A stretch of DNA of 64,000 nt from Catellatospora tritici (GCF_019083965.1 NZ_JAHRCY010000009.1:1-64000); one strand, 5' to 3'; counted from the stretch's first letter, positions 51,356 to 60,017 are shown. The notes: a model not told the origin generated them from the sequence alone. Numbers and translations are program-made.

Positions 51356-52095
51356 CCGACGCGCTGGGCTGGCGCCGCAAGTTCGGCGTCATCGCCCCGT
51401 CGACCAACACCATCGTCGAGCCCGACTTCTACGCCATGACGGTGCCCGGCGTGACCGCGCACTTCTCCCGCATCCACATCCGCAACCAGGACCTGTCCGA
51501 CGACGCGAACTTCGAGCACCTGCTGGTCCAGATCCGCGACGAGATCGGCGCCGCCTGCGAGCGGGTGCTGACCTGCGAACCGGACTACATGGTCATGGGC
51601 ATGTCGGCCGAGACGTTCTGGGGCGGGGTCGAGGGCAACCGGGAGTTCGTCCGACAGATCAAGACGATCACCGGGCTGGAGGTGGCCACCGGCGCGGAGG
51701 CGTGCGAGCGGGCGCTGCAGCTGTACGGCGCGCGCCGCATCGGCGTGGTCACGCCGTACCAGCCGGTCGGCGACGAGAACGTGGTGAAGTTCTTCTCCGA
51801 GATCGGCTTCGAGGTCACCGCGATCGAGGGCCTGAAGTGCCCGACGGCGGTCGCCATCGCGCACGTCAGCGAGGACCGGCTGCGCGAGGCGATCCTCGCC
51901 GTCGACGGGCCCGAGGTCGACGCGATCGTGCAGTGCGGCACCAACCTGTCCATGGTGCGGCTGGCCGACGAGGCCGAGCGGTGGCTGGGCAAACCGGTCA
52001 TCGCCATCAACGCCGCCACCTGGTGGATGGCGCTGCGCGACAACGGCATCACCGACAAGGTGTACGGCGCGGGCTCCCTCCTGCGCGACCACTGA
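51352..52095 (+). CDS. Asp/Glu racemase superfamily enzyme (maleate isomerase / arylmalonate decarboxylase type)
   Basis: 247 residues. FGVIAPSTNTIVEPDF is the hallmark of maleate cis-trans isomerases and relatives. The second active-site cysteine is present (Cys195 in VQCGTNLS). At the first position, where isomerases have Cys in a GCTS-like motif, this protein has VMGMSAET (Met84), so it has only one catalytic Cys, as in arylmalonate decarboxylase. It might isomerise or decarboxylate a (methyl)maleate-type product of pyrrole-ring cleavage. It is the last gene of the tight operon; an inverted repeat follows. Confidence 0.8.
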   Translation: MTDALGWRRKFGVIAPSTNTIVEPDFYAMTVPGVTAHFSRIHIRNQDLSDDANFEHLLVQIRDEIGAACERVLTCEPDYMVMGMSAETFWGGVEGNREFVRQIKTITGLEVATGAEACERALQLYGARRIGVVTPYQPVGDENVVKFFSEIGFEVTAIEGLKCPTAVAIAHVSEDRLREAILAVDGPEVDAIVQCGTNLSMVRLADEAERWLGKPVIAINAATWWMALRDNGITDKVYGAGSLLRDH

Positions 52096-52128
52096 CCCCC
52101 ACGCCGCCCGCACCCCGGTGGCATTCCC

Positions 52129-52188
52129 GCAGTTTCGGGGAAAGTGCACGAATCCAGGTCATGATTCCCGCACTTTCCCCGAAACTGC
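52129..52188. repeat. Perfect 19-bp inverted repeat element
   Basis: GCAGTTTCGGGGAAAGTGC (52129-52147) and its exact reverse complement (52170-52188), separated by 22 bases. It looks like a dispersed palindromic element and may also end the operon transcript. Confidence 0.8.
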
Positions 52189-52223
52189 ACCCTGGGCGCG
52201 ACGCGGCCACCCCGAAAGGCGGG

Positions 52224-52910
52224 ATGATGATCTCTGCGCTGTTGGCTGCCCTCGCACTCTGCATGCTGGGGCTGGGGGTGTACGCGCTGCGATTGCGCGC
52301 CGCCGCGGGGCCGGCGGCCGCGCTTGTCGCGGTCCTCTGCGCCGGGCTGGCCTACGACAACATCGCGGTCGCCCTCGGCCGCGTGCTCGGCTACGGTCCC
52401 ACCCTGGAGACCGTCAACGCCGGACGATTCTGGATCCACGCGCTGCTCACGCCGCTGCTGCTGGTCGCGGCGACGCTGATCGGGGCGCGGCTCGGAGTGG
52501 CGCTGCTGGCCCGGCGCGGCGTGCTCATCGGCGCCTGGATCCTGGCGCTGGCGCTGATCGCCCTGGGCGCCGCGACCGACATCGTGCGGCTGACCCTGGC
52601 ACCGGCCGACTACGCCGACACTCTTCGCTACACCAACACCGCCACGGCCGGACCGCTGGTCCCCGCGATCGCGACGATGCTGGCGCTGATCGTGGTCGGG
52701 GTGCTGCTGTGGCGCCGGGCCGGGACGGCCTGGCTGCTGCTCGGCACGGTGGCGATGCTCGTCGCGGCCGGGGCCGGGTTCCGCCACTTCTGGCTCGGCA
52801 ACCTCGGCGAGCTGGCGCTACAGGCCACGGTCGTGGCGACCCTGGTCACGGCGGCGCGACCCGAACCGGTGCGACCGGAACCGGTGCGACCGGAACCCGC
52901 GCTGCCGTAG
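52224..52910 (+). CDS. Seven-helix membrane protein, unknown
   Basis: 228 residues with about seven membrane segments. Polar residues inside helices include CAGLAYDNIAVALG, NAGRFWIHALLTP and TDIVRL. The C-terminus is a short Pro-Glu-Pro-Val-Arg tandem repeat (RPEPVRPEPVRPEP). No family is recognised with confidence. It is separated from the operon by a palindrome, so membership is uncertain. ATG 52224, or 52227 next to it. Confidence 0.65.
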   Translation: MMISALLAALALCMLGLGVYALRLRAAAGPAAALVAVLCAGLAYDNIAVALGRVLGYGPTLETVNAGRFWIHALLTPLLLVAATLIGARLGVALLARRGVLIGAWILALALIALGAATDIVRLTLAPADYADTLRYTNTATAGPLVPAIATMLALIVVGVLLWRRAGTAWLLLGTVAMLVAAGAGFRHFWLGNLGELALQATVVATLVTAARPEPVRPEPVRPEPALP

Positions 52911-52985
52911 CCCGGACGCGGCGGTGCGACCCGGATCGGCGCGACCGAACCGGCGCTGCCGTAGCCCGGAGCGGCGTCGTCGCGC
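52858..52985 (+). repeat. Degenerate tandem repeats at and after the membrane-protein 3' end
   Basis: GAACCGGTGCGACCG-type units repeat at about 52861-52895. The segment GCGCTGCCGTAGCCCGGA then occurs twice (about 52899 and 52952), the first copy containing the stop codon. The gene end appears to have been duplicated into non-coding DNA. Confidence 0.6.
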
Positions 52986-53118
52986 ATCGGCGCGACCGCC
53001 GGAGTCAACCGCACCCGGCCAACCGCAATGAAACCGGCGATTCTGCCGACTCGGCGCGAGACCGGACAGTCCTAGCATCGCACCTCAACGCATCCACATC
53101 GGAGAATGCGAGGATTCG

Positions 53119-54426
53119 ATGCGCAGGACAATCCTGGCCGCAGCCGCCCTGGTCATGCTCGGTGCGAGCACGACCGTGGGCCTGGCGGCCGCGCCCGCAA
53201 CCGCCGCACCCGCCCGGCGGCCCGTCGTGTTCGTGCACGGCGCCGCCGGGTCCGCGGCCCAGTTCGAGACCCAGGCCAAACGCTTCGCCGGCAACGGCTA
53301 TCCCGTCGACCTCGTCGACGCGATCGACTACGACTACACCTTCACCGCCGAGACCAGCAGCGCCGTGCTGAACCGGCTGGAGCAGCGGATCGACCAGCTG
53401 CGCCGCCAGACCGGCGCCACCCAGGTCGACCTGGTCGCGCACTCGCTGGGCACCTTCCTGAGCCAGGACTTCCTGCGCTCCTGGACCCGGGCGGCGAAGG
53501 TCGCCCACTACGTCAACCTCGACGGCGCCACCGCGCTCAGCCCGCCCGGTGGCGTGTCGACCCTGGCCATCTGGGGCGAGGGCGCCACGCTGCGCCGGAT
53601 CTGGGGCGCGACCAACGTCTACCAGAGCGACCAGTCGCACACGCAGACCGTCACCTCGGTCCAATCTTTCCAGCAGATGTACCGGTTCTTCACCGGCGGC
53701 GCCCCGGCCACCACCGACGTCGTGGCCGAGCCGGGGCCGATCTCGCTGTCCGGCAGGGCGGTGCTGTTCCCCGCCAACGACCCGGCCACCGGCACCCGCG
53801 TCGACGTGTACGAGGTCGACCCCGGCACGGGACGCCGCCGGACCGCCCAGCCGCTGGCCCAGTACGCCATCGGCGCCGACGGGGCGTTCGGGCCGTTCTC
53901 GGCTGCTCCCGGGGCGCGGTACGAGTTCGCGGTCAACCACAGCACCGGCCAGGTCCAGCACCAGTACTTCCAGCCGTTCCAGCGGACCGACCGGCTCATC
54001 CGGCTGCTCACCAACCGCCCCGGCGAGGGCATCGGCGGCCGGGTGCCGGTCAGCCCCCGGCACAGCGCGCTGACCATCACCCGGTACAAGGAATGGTGGG
54101 GCGACCAGGGCACCAGCGGCGACAGCCTCACCGTCGACGGCGTGGAGCTGCTCAACGCCGTCACCGCCCCGCGCGAGCGGCGCGTCATCGGTGTCTTCGC
54201 CCATGACCAGAACCTCGACCAGCGCACCGACACCAGCGCCGATCTGGCCGACTTCGACGAGACGTTCCTCACCGGCATCGACGTCTACATCCCGGCCGAC
54301 GCCGACGCCTCCGGCGCGATCACGCTGGCGGTCCGGTCCCGGGCGGGCGGCGGGACCCAGCGGTTCACCGTGCCGAACTGGCCGTCGGACACCGACCGCA
54401 TCGCCGTCACCGTCGCCGACCTCTGA
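53119..54426 (+). CDS. Secreted lipase / alpha-beta hydrolase
   Basis: 435 residues. Signal peptide with cleavage near ATA-AP. RRPVVFVHGAAGSAAQF is the oxyanion region and VDLVAHSLGTFLSQDF holds the catalytic Ser. The second half (about 230-435) is a beta-rich accessory domain (RYEFAVNHSTGQVQHQYFQPF). It resembles extracellular actinobacterial lipases and PHB-depolymerase-like enzymes. ATG 53119 follows CGAGGA. Probably transcribed separately from the catabolic operon. Confidence 0.83.
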   Translation: MRRTILAAAALVMLGASTTVGLAAAPATAAPARRPVVFVHGAAGSAAQFETQAKRFAGNGYPVDLVDAIDYDYTFTAETSSAVLNRLEQRIDQLRRQTGATQVDLVAHSLGTFLSQDFLRSWTRAAKVAHYVNLDGATALSPPGGVSTLAIWGEGATLRRIWGATNVYQSDQSHTQTVTSVQSFQQMYRFFTGGAPATTDVVAEPGPISLSGRAVLFPANDPATGTRVDVYEVDPGTGRRRTAQPLAQYAIGADGAFGPFSAAPGARYEFAVNHSTGQVQHQYFQPFQRTDRLIRLLTNRPGEGIGGRVPVSPRHSALTITRYKEWWGDQGTSGDSLTVDGVELLNAVTAPRERRVIGVFAHDQNLDQRTDTSADLADFDETFLTGIDVYIPADADASGAITLAVRSRAGGGTQRFTVPNWPSDTDRIAVTVADL

Positions 54427-54533
54427 GAATCCGCGCACTGGTACGCGACCGGCGATCCTACCGATGCCTGGGGATCCATCCGGTTGCGAGGCTTCCCAAC
54501 ACGTCCCAACCCGACAGTCCCCGGAGGGGTCAA

Positions 54534-55208
54534 ATGCGTATGCGTCACCGTCTCGCCGCACTCGCCGTCACCCTGGTCGCCGCCACCGCCACGTTCCTGG
54601 CACCGGCGACCGCGGCCAACGCCGCGACGAGCACGCCCGTGATCTTCGTGCACGGCTACACCGGCAACGCCTCCAACTGGACCACCGCACTCTCGGTGTT
54701 CCGGGCGGGCGGGTTCACCAAGCTCTACACGTACAACTACAACTGGGCCGGGTCCAACCAGGTCAGCGCGGCCGGGCTGCGTGACTACGTGAACACGGTG
54801 CGGGCCCAGACCGGCGCGTCCAAGGTCGCCATCGTCAACCACTCGATGGGCGGCCTGGTCACCCGCTGGTACCTGGAGGAGCTGGGCGGCTCGGCGTACG
54901 TCAGCCACGTCGCCTCGATCGCCGGGGCCAACCACGGCACCACCTACGCCGGGGCGTGTCTGATCAACGTCTCCTGCGTCGAGATGTACCCGGGCTCGCT
55001 GTTCATCCTCAACCTCGCCGACGGCGACGAGACGCCCGGCAGCGCGCAGTACGCCACCTGGTACTCCGCCTGCGACGGCATCATCATCCCCTACACCAGC
55101 ACGCCGCTGTCCGGCGCCTCGAACCACAACGTGGCCTGCCAGACGCACATCGGGTTCCTCACCGACACCAGCGTGCTGACGCAGATCCGCTCCTTCATCG
55201 CGGCCTGA
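54534..55208 (+). CDS. Secreted triacylglycerol lipase (lipase class 2, EstA/LipA-like)
   Basis: 224 residues. Signal peptide ending ANA-AT. The HG oxyanion motif is in VIFVHGYTGNASNW, the nucleophile in VNHSMGGLVTRWYL, the acid near CDGIIIPYTS and the His in CQTHIGFL. GANHGT is a hallmark of Bacillus LipA-type enzymes. Four cysteines could form two disulfides. GGAGGGG precedes the ATG. It would release fatty acids outside the cell. Confidence 0.9.
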   Translation: MRMRHRLAALAVTLVAATATFLAPATAANAATSTPVIFVHGYTGNASNWTTALSVFRAGGFTKLYTYNYNWAGSNQVSAAGLRDYVNTVRAQTGASKVAIVNHSMGGLVTRWYLEELGGSAYVSHVASIAGANHGTTYAGACLINVSCVEMYPGSLFILNLADGDETPGSAQYATWYSACDGIIIPYTSTPLSGASNHNVACQTHIGFLTDTSVLTQIRSFIAA

Positions 55209-55218
55209 CCGCGACTCT

Positions 55219-55250
55219 GGCGCTCCCCGCGTGCCCGCGCGGGGAGCGCC
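55219..55250 (+). terminator. Perfect 13-bp stem-loop
   Basis: GGCGCTCCCCGCG, a short loop and its complement, about 10 bases after the lipase stop. Confidence 0.75.
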
Positions 55251-55300
55251 TCCGTCTGCCCCACGTACCCCTGACCGCCTCACCTGCGAACGGAGCTGCG

Positions 55301-56392
55301 ATGACCCAGACCCTCGACCCGACCGCACCCTGGACGATGGCCGTCGACCGCGAGGATCTCTCGCGCGTCACGGTGTCGGCGCATCCGCTGCCGGACCTGG
55401 CCGACGGCGAGGCCCTGCTGCGGGTGGACCGGGTCGGCGTCACCGCCAACAACATCACCTATGCCGTGCTCGGCGAGTCGTTCCGCTACTGGGAGTTCTT
55501 CCCGCCCGCCGAGCGCGGGCTGGACGCGCGGTGGGGGCTGCCGCCGGTGTGGGGGTTCGCCGAGGTGCAGGCTTCGACGGTGCCCGGCGTGGAGCCCGGC
55601 CGGCGGCTCTACGGCTACCTGCCTTCGGCCACGCACCTGCTCGTGCGGCCGGACCGGGTGGACGCGCAGGGCTTCCGCGACGCCAGCGCGCACCGGGCGG
55701 AGCTGCCGTCGCCGTACAACGTCTACCGGCTGACCACCGGCGACCAGGCGTACGACGCCGCGCAGGAGGACCTGCTGATCCTGTTCCGGCCGCTGTTCTT
55801 CACCTCGTTCATGCTCGCCGACCACCTGGAGGACAACGGCCACTACGGCGCCGACGTGCTCGTGGTGTCCTCGGCGTCGAGCAAGACGGCCTACGCCGCC
55901 GCGTACGAGCTGCACGGCAAGGGCCCGCGCCTGGTCGGCCTGACCTCGCCCGGCAACGTCGCCTTCACCGAGGCCCTGGGCTGCTACGACGACGTGCTCA
56001 CCTATGACCGCGTGGACGAGCTGGACCCGACCCGGGCGACGACGTACCTCGACCTGTCCGGCCGCCCGCAGGTGCGCGACGCGCTGCGCGCGCACCTGGG
56101 CCCGCGCCTGGTGCAGGACCTGGCCGTCGGGCTCACCTCGCGGACACCCAACGCGCAGAGCGCGTCGGCGGTGTTCTTCGCCCCGGTCCAGATGCGCAAG
56201 CGGACCCAGGACTGGGGCCGGGACGGGCTCGACGCCCGCTTCGCCGACGCGTGGCACCGATTCAGCGCCGTGGCGCGCGACTGGGTCGACGTGACGGTGG
56301 GCACCGGCCCGGACGCGCTGCGCGCGGCGTGGCTGGACGTGCTGGGCGGCCGAGCCCCGGCTCGGACCGGGCACGTGGTCGCCCTGCGTTAG
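55301..56392 (+). CDS. DUF2855 family protein
   Basis: 363 residues. The N-terminal part (GEALLRVDRVGVTANNITYAVLGE) looks like the GroES-like start of MDR enzymes. The later part has a Rossmann-like VLVVSSASSKTAYAAAYEL segment and YLDLSGRPQVRDAL. This is the DUF2855 pattern, an uncharacterised MDR-related family. Ribosome site GGAG before ATG 55301. Ends before a bidirectional terminator. Confidence 0.82.
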   Translation: MTQTLDPTAPWTMAVDREDLSRVTVSAHPLPDLADGEALLRVDRVGVTANNITYAVLGESFRYWEFFPPAERGLDARWGLPPVWGFAEVQASTVPGVEPGRRLYGYLPSATHLLVRPDRVDAQGFRDASAHRAELPSPYNVYRLTTGDQAYDAAQEDLLILFRPLFFTSFMLADHLEDNGHYGADVLVVSSASSKTAYAAAYELHGKGPRLVGLTSPGNVAFTEALGCYDDVLTYDRVDELDPTRATTYLDLSGRPQVRDALRAHLGPRLVQDLAVGLTSRTPNAQSASAVFFAPVQMRKRTQDWGRDGLDARFADAWHRFSAVARDWVDVTVGTGPDALRAAWLDVLGGRAPARTGHVVALR

Positions 56393-56401
56393 GCGTACCC
56401 G

Positions 56402-56440
56402 CGAAAGGGACCGCCCCGTGGCCGGGTGCGGTCCCTTTCG
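56402..56440. terminator. Perfect 13-bp bidirectional stem-loop
   Basis: CGAAAGGGACCGC (56402-56414) and its complement (56428-56440), between convergent genes ending at 56392 and 56453. Confidence 0.85.
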
Positions 56441-56452
56441 GCTACCGGTGCG

Positions 56453-58438
56453 TCAGCCGCCGACGTGGATGCCGGGGCGGCGGATCGGGTCGGGTTCGGC
56501 CTGGCGCAGGATCTCGCGTACCACCGGCGGGGTGTCGCCGCGGCCGAGGATCAGGTAGCGCAGCAGGTGCGTCACCGGGGCGCCCTCGGACCACTCGAAG
56601 TAGCAGTGCGGCCGCACTCCGGTGGTGTCACGCAGGGCCAGCAGGATCGCCGCGATGGCGTTCGGCGCGGCGGGGGCGCTGGCGCGCAGGACCCGGTAGC
56701 CGCCGACCTGGACGCCCTCGACCCGCAGCACGTCGCGGAAGGCCGACGGGTCGACCACGTCGATCTCCAGGAAGATCACGTCGGCGCGGCCCGGCACCGG
56801 GTTCATGCCGCGCTGCTCGCGCTCCTTGGCGGCGTACTCGGCGACGTCGCCCTCCTGGCGCCGGTTGGCGATCAGGTTGAGCGCGCCGTCGTGGGCCAGC
56901 GAGTCGGTGACGAACACCCGCGCGGCGGTGTCGAACTCGATCCGCTCGACGCGCAGCTCGGTGGTGCGGCTGGCCCGCGAGATCAGTGAGATCAGGATGA
57001 TGGCCCCGATGAAGGCCGCCGAGATGGCGATGCCGTCGGGCTTCTCCCGGATGTTCTCGATCAGCGCGTACAGCAGGATCAGGGTGAGCACGCCGAAGCC
57101 GGTCGCGGCGGCCTTGCGGCGGTAGCGCCAGGCCGAGATGGTGACCGCGACGCTGCCGGAGACCATCATCGCCAGGATGCCGGTCGCGTACGCCCCTGCC
57201 TGCGCCTCGACGTCGGCACCGAAAGCCAGCGTCACTCCCACGCAGACGACGGTGTAGACCAGCACCACCGGCCGGACCGCGCGCGCCCACTCCGGCGCCA
57301 TGCCGTAGGAGGGCAGGTAGCGGGGCACGATGTTGATCAGACCGGCCATCGCGGAGGCGCCCGCGAACCACAGGATCAGGATCGTGCTGATGTCGTACGC
57401 CGTGCCGAACGCCCCGCCCAGGTGCTCGTGCGCCAGGAACGCCAGCGCGCGGCCCTGCGCGGCGCCGCCGTGCTGGAACTCCTTGGCCGGGATCAGCACG
57501 GTGGTGACGAAACTGGTCGCCAGCAGGTACACCGACATGACCAGCGCGGCGACGGTCAGCAGCTTGCGGGTGTTGCGCACCCGCGACACCATCCGCTGCT
57601 TGCCGTCCGTGCCCTCGGCGGCGATCAGCGGCATCATGCTGACCCCGGTCTCGAACCCGGACAGACCGAGCACGAGCAGCGGGAACGCCAGGACGGCGGG
57701 GCCGACCAGCCCGGTCCATCCGCCGCCGCCCGAGGTGAGCTGACTCGTCCAGGACGACCAAGCGCCCGGGGTGGTGAACACCTCGATCAGGCCCGCGACG
57801 ACGATGACGGCGTTGAGGGCGAGGAACACCGCGACCAGCGGGATCGCCACGCCGACGGCCTCGTTGAAGCCGAGCAGGAACACCCCGCCCAGGATCACCA
57901 GGAGCAGCACGGTGATCAGGACCGCGTGGCCCTCCAGGAAGTGCGGCGCGAGCGGGTTCTCCAGCAGGTGCACCGAGGCGTCGGCGGCCGACAGGGTGAT
58001 CGTGATGATCCACGAGGTGGCGACGAAGCCCAGCAGCACCAGGACGAAGAGTTTGCCGCGCCAGAACGGCAGCAGGTCCTCCAGCATCGCGACCGAGCCC
58101 TGCCCGTGCGGGCTCTCCTTGGCCACCCGCCGGTACATCGGCAGCATGCCGAGCAGCGTCAGCGCGATGATCAGCAGGGTGGCCAGCGGGGACAGCGCCC
58201 CGGCGGCGGTGGCCGCGATGGCGGGCAGGTAGGCCAGGGTGGAGAAGTAGTCCACTCCGGTGAGGCACATCACCTTCCACCAGGCCTGCGGTGGGGCGTG
58301 GCTCTCGTCGGCTTCGGGGCCGACCGGCTGCACCCGGTGCTGCAGGAGCCAGCGGCTCACCTTGCCGACCGGGCCCTCGGCTCGATCGGGACTGCCCACC
58401 ACCGCGGGGATGGCGTATTCCTTGGTTTCGCCGCTCAT
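56453..58438 (-). CDS. APC-superfamily permease with a C-terminal cytosolic domain
   Basis: 661 residues. About 12 membrane segments lie in residues 55-495, including LTGVDYFSTLAYLPAIAATAAG and GLSGFETGVSMMPLIAAEG, typical of APC amino-acid and KimA-like K+ transporters. A soluble domain of about 165 residues follows (VFVTDSLAHDGALNLIANRR, VIFLEIDVVDPSAF). The substrate is uncertain: amino acid or potassium. ATG 58438. No c-di-AMP riboswitch is seen in the short upstream gap. Confidence 0.8.
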   Translation of the reverse strand: MSGETKEYAIPAVVGSPDRAEGPVGKVSRWLLQHRVQPVGPEADESHAPPQAWWKVMCLTGVDYFSTLAYLPAIAATAAGALSPLATLLIIALTLLGMLPMYRRVAKESPHGQGSVAMLEDLLPFWRGKLFVLVLLGFVATSWIITITLSAADASVHLLENPLAPHFLEGHAVLITVLLLVILGGVFLLGFNEAVGVAIPLVAVFLALNAVIVVAGLIEVFTTPGAWSSWTSQLTSGGGGWTGLVGPAVLAFPLLVLGLSGFETGVSMMPLIAAEGTDGKQRMVSRVRNTRKLLTVAALVMSVYLLATSFVTTVLIPAKEFQHGGAAQGRALAFLAHEHLGGAFGTAYDISTILILWFAGASAMAGLINIVPRYLPSYGMAPEWARAVRPVVLVYTVVCVGVTLAFGADVEAQAGAYATGILAMMVSGSVAVTISAWRYRRKAAATGFGVLTLILLYALIENIREKPDGIAISAAFIGAIILISLISRASRTTELRVERIEFDTAARVFVTDSLAHDGALNLIANRRQEGDVAEYAAKEREQRGMNPVPGRADVIFLEIDVVDPSAFRDVLRVEGVQVGGYRVLRASAPAAPNAIAAILLALRDTTGVRPHCYFEWSEGAPVTHLLRYLILGRGDTPPVVREILRQAEPDPIRRPGIHVGG

Positions 58439-58524
58439 GACCTTCCGTTACCCAACCCGAGCCGGACTCGTGACAGTGCTGGAACACCATAGGCGGGCCC
58501 GTCACGTGCCGTGCGTCCGGTCGG

Positions 58525-59190
58525 TCAGACCGCCACGGTGATCCCCGCCACCACGAGTCCGCCGGCGACGTGCCAACGCCCGTCGAAGCCGGTCAGCACC
58601 CGGCCGTCGGGGCAGTCCCCGGGCACCAGCAGCCGGGCCCGGAAGGTGCCCGCAAGTGGGTCGACGGCCACGTCGGCCTCCAGGAAGTCCAGCCAGCGGC
58701 CGCCGGTCAGCGGCGACCACGCCTTGTAGACGGCCTCCTTGGCGCAGAACAACAGCCGGTCCCAGTGCACGTGCGGGGCGGTGCGGGCCAGGCCGTCCAG
58801 GTGCCGCCGCTCGGACTCCGACGTGATCATGCCGAGCACGCCGTCGGGCAGGGTGGCGTGCGGTTCGGCGTCGATGCCGACCGAGGCGAGGTCGGCCGCG
58901 CGAGCCACCGCCGCGGCGCGATAGCCGTCGCAGTGCGTCATGCTGCCGACGATCCCGGCGGGCCAGCCCGGGGCACCGCGTACGCCGGGCAGCAGCGGCA
59001 CCGGCGCGACCCCGAGCTCGCCCAGCGCCGCACGGGCGCAGACCCGGACCGTGGTGAACTCGCGGCGCCGCTTGTCGACCGCCTTGGCGATGTGCGTCGC
59101 CTCCTGCGGGAACAGCGCGTCGGGGGTGTGCTCGGGATCGGCGAACAACTCGGCGACGCGTACGCCGGGCGGCAGCACCTGCTCGATCAT
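58525..59190 (-). CDS. 4'-phosphopantetheinyl transferase (Sfp/EntD type)
   Basis: 221 residues. GVRGAPGWPAGIVGSMTHCDGY, SVGIDAEPH (metal-binding Asp and Glu) and FCAKEAVYKAW are the family motifs. It moves the phosphopantetheine arm of CoA onto acyl or peptidyl carrier proteins of fatty acid, polyketide or peptide synthases. The ATG overlaps the stop of the upstream metallophosphoesterase (ATGA), a pair I recall as conserved in actinobacteria. Confidence 0.93.
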   Translation of the reverse strand: MIEQVLPPGVRVAELFADPEHTPDALFPQEATHIAKAVDKRRREFTTVRVCARAALGELGVAPVPLLPGVRGAPGWPAGIVGSMTHCDGYRAAAVARAADLASVGIDAEPHATLPDGVLGMITSESERRHLDGLARTAPHVHWDRLLFCAKEAVYKAWSPLTGGRWLDFLEADVAVDPLAGTFRARLLVPGDCPDGRVLTGFDGRWHVAGGLVVAGITVAV

Positions 59191-60017
59191 GCCGCCACCG
59201 GCAGGATCAGCCGGGGCTTGGGCGGCGTCGGGCCCCGGTGGCCCCACTCGCGTGGGTAGCCCACCGACACCTCCTCGAACCGCACCCCGTCCTCCCAGGT
59301 GGTGCGCGGGATGTGCAGGTGGCCGTAGACCACGGCGGCGGCCCGGTAGCGCACGTGCCAGTCGGCCGACAACTCGGTGCCGCACCACTGCGCGAACACC
59401 GGGTAGCGCAGCACCAGCGTGGGCGTACGGGTCAGCGGCCAGTGGTTGACCAGCACCGTCGGCAGGGTCTCGTCCCGTTCGGCCAGCCGCCGCTGGGTGT
59501 GCTCCACCCGCGCCCGGCACCACGCCTCCCGGCTCGGATACGGGTCGGGGTGCAGCACGTACTCGTCCGAGCAGACGATGCCCTCGGCGTACGCCTGGGC
59601 CAGGCCCTCCTCCTTGTTCTTCGCCCCGGCGGGGCGGAACGTGTAGTCGTACAGCAGGAACAGCGGCGCGACCGTGACCGGGCCGCCGGGGCCGGACCAC
59701 ACCGGGAACGGGTCCTCCGGGGTGGCCACGTCCAGCTCGCGGCACACCTTGACCAGCAGGTCGTAGCGGTCGGTCCCGCGCACCTGCACCGGGTCGTGCG
59801 GCGAGGTCCACAGCTCGTGGTTGCCCGGCGACCAGATCACCTTGGCCCAGCGGGAGGCGAGCGTCTCCAGCACCGTGGCCACGTCGGCGACGTTCTCGGC
59901 GACGTCACCGGCGACGATGAGCCAGTCGCCCGGGTCGTCGGGCCGCAGCGACAGGGCGTACTCCCGGTTCTGCGGATACGCCACGTGCAGGTCGCTGATC
60001 GCGTAGAGCCCCGCCAT
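59187..60017 (-). CDS. Metallophosphoesterase paired with the phosphopantetheinyl transferase
   Basis: 276 residues. Motifs ISDLHVAYPQNR, VAGDVAEN, SPGNHELW, VNHWPLTR and YGHLHIPR give a complete calcineurin-like metal site. The substrate is unknown; coupling to the phosphopantetheinyl transferase suggests a CoA- or carrier-protein-related phosphoester. ATG 60017 has GAGG upstream; 60041 is an alternative start. Confidence 0.87.
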   Translation of the reverse strand: MAGLYAISDLHVAYPQNREYALSLRPDDPGDWLIVAGDVAENVADVATVLETLASRWAKVIWSPGNHELWTSPHDPVQVRGTDRYDLLVKVCRELDVATPEDPFPVWSGPGGPVTVAPLFLLYDYTFRPAGAKNKEEGLAQAYAEGIVCSDEYVLHPDPYPSREAWCRARVEHTQRRLAERDETLPTVLVNHWPLTRTPTLVLRYPVFAQWCGTELSADWHVRYRAAAVVYGHLHIPRTTWEDGVRFEEVSVGYPREWGHRGPTPPKPRLILPVAA

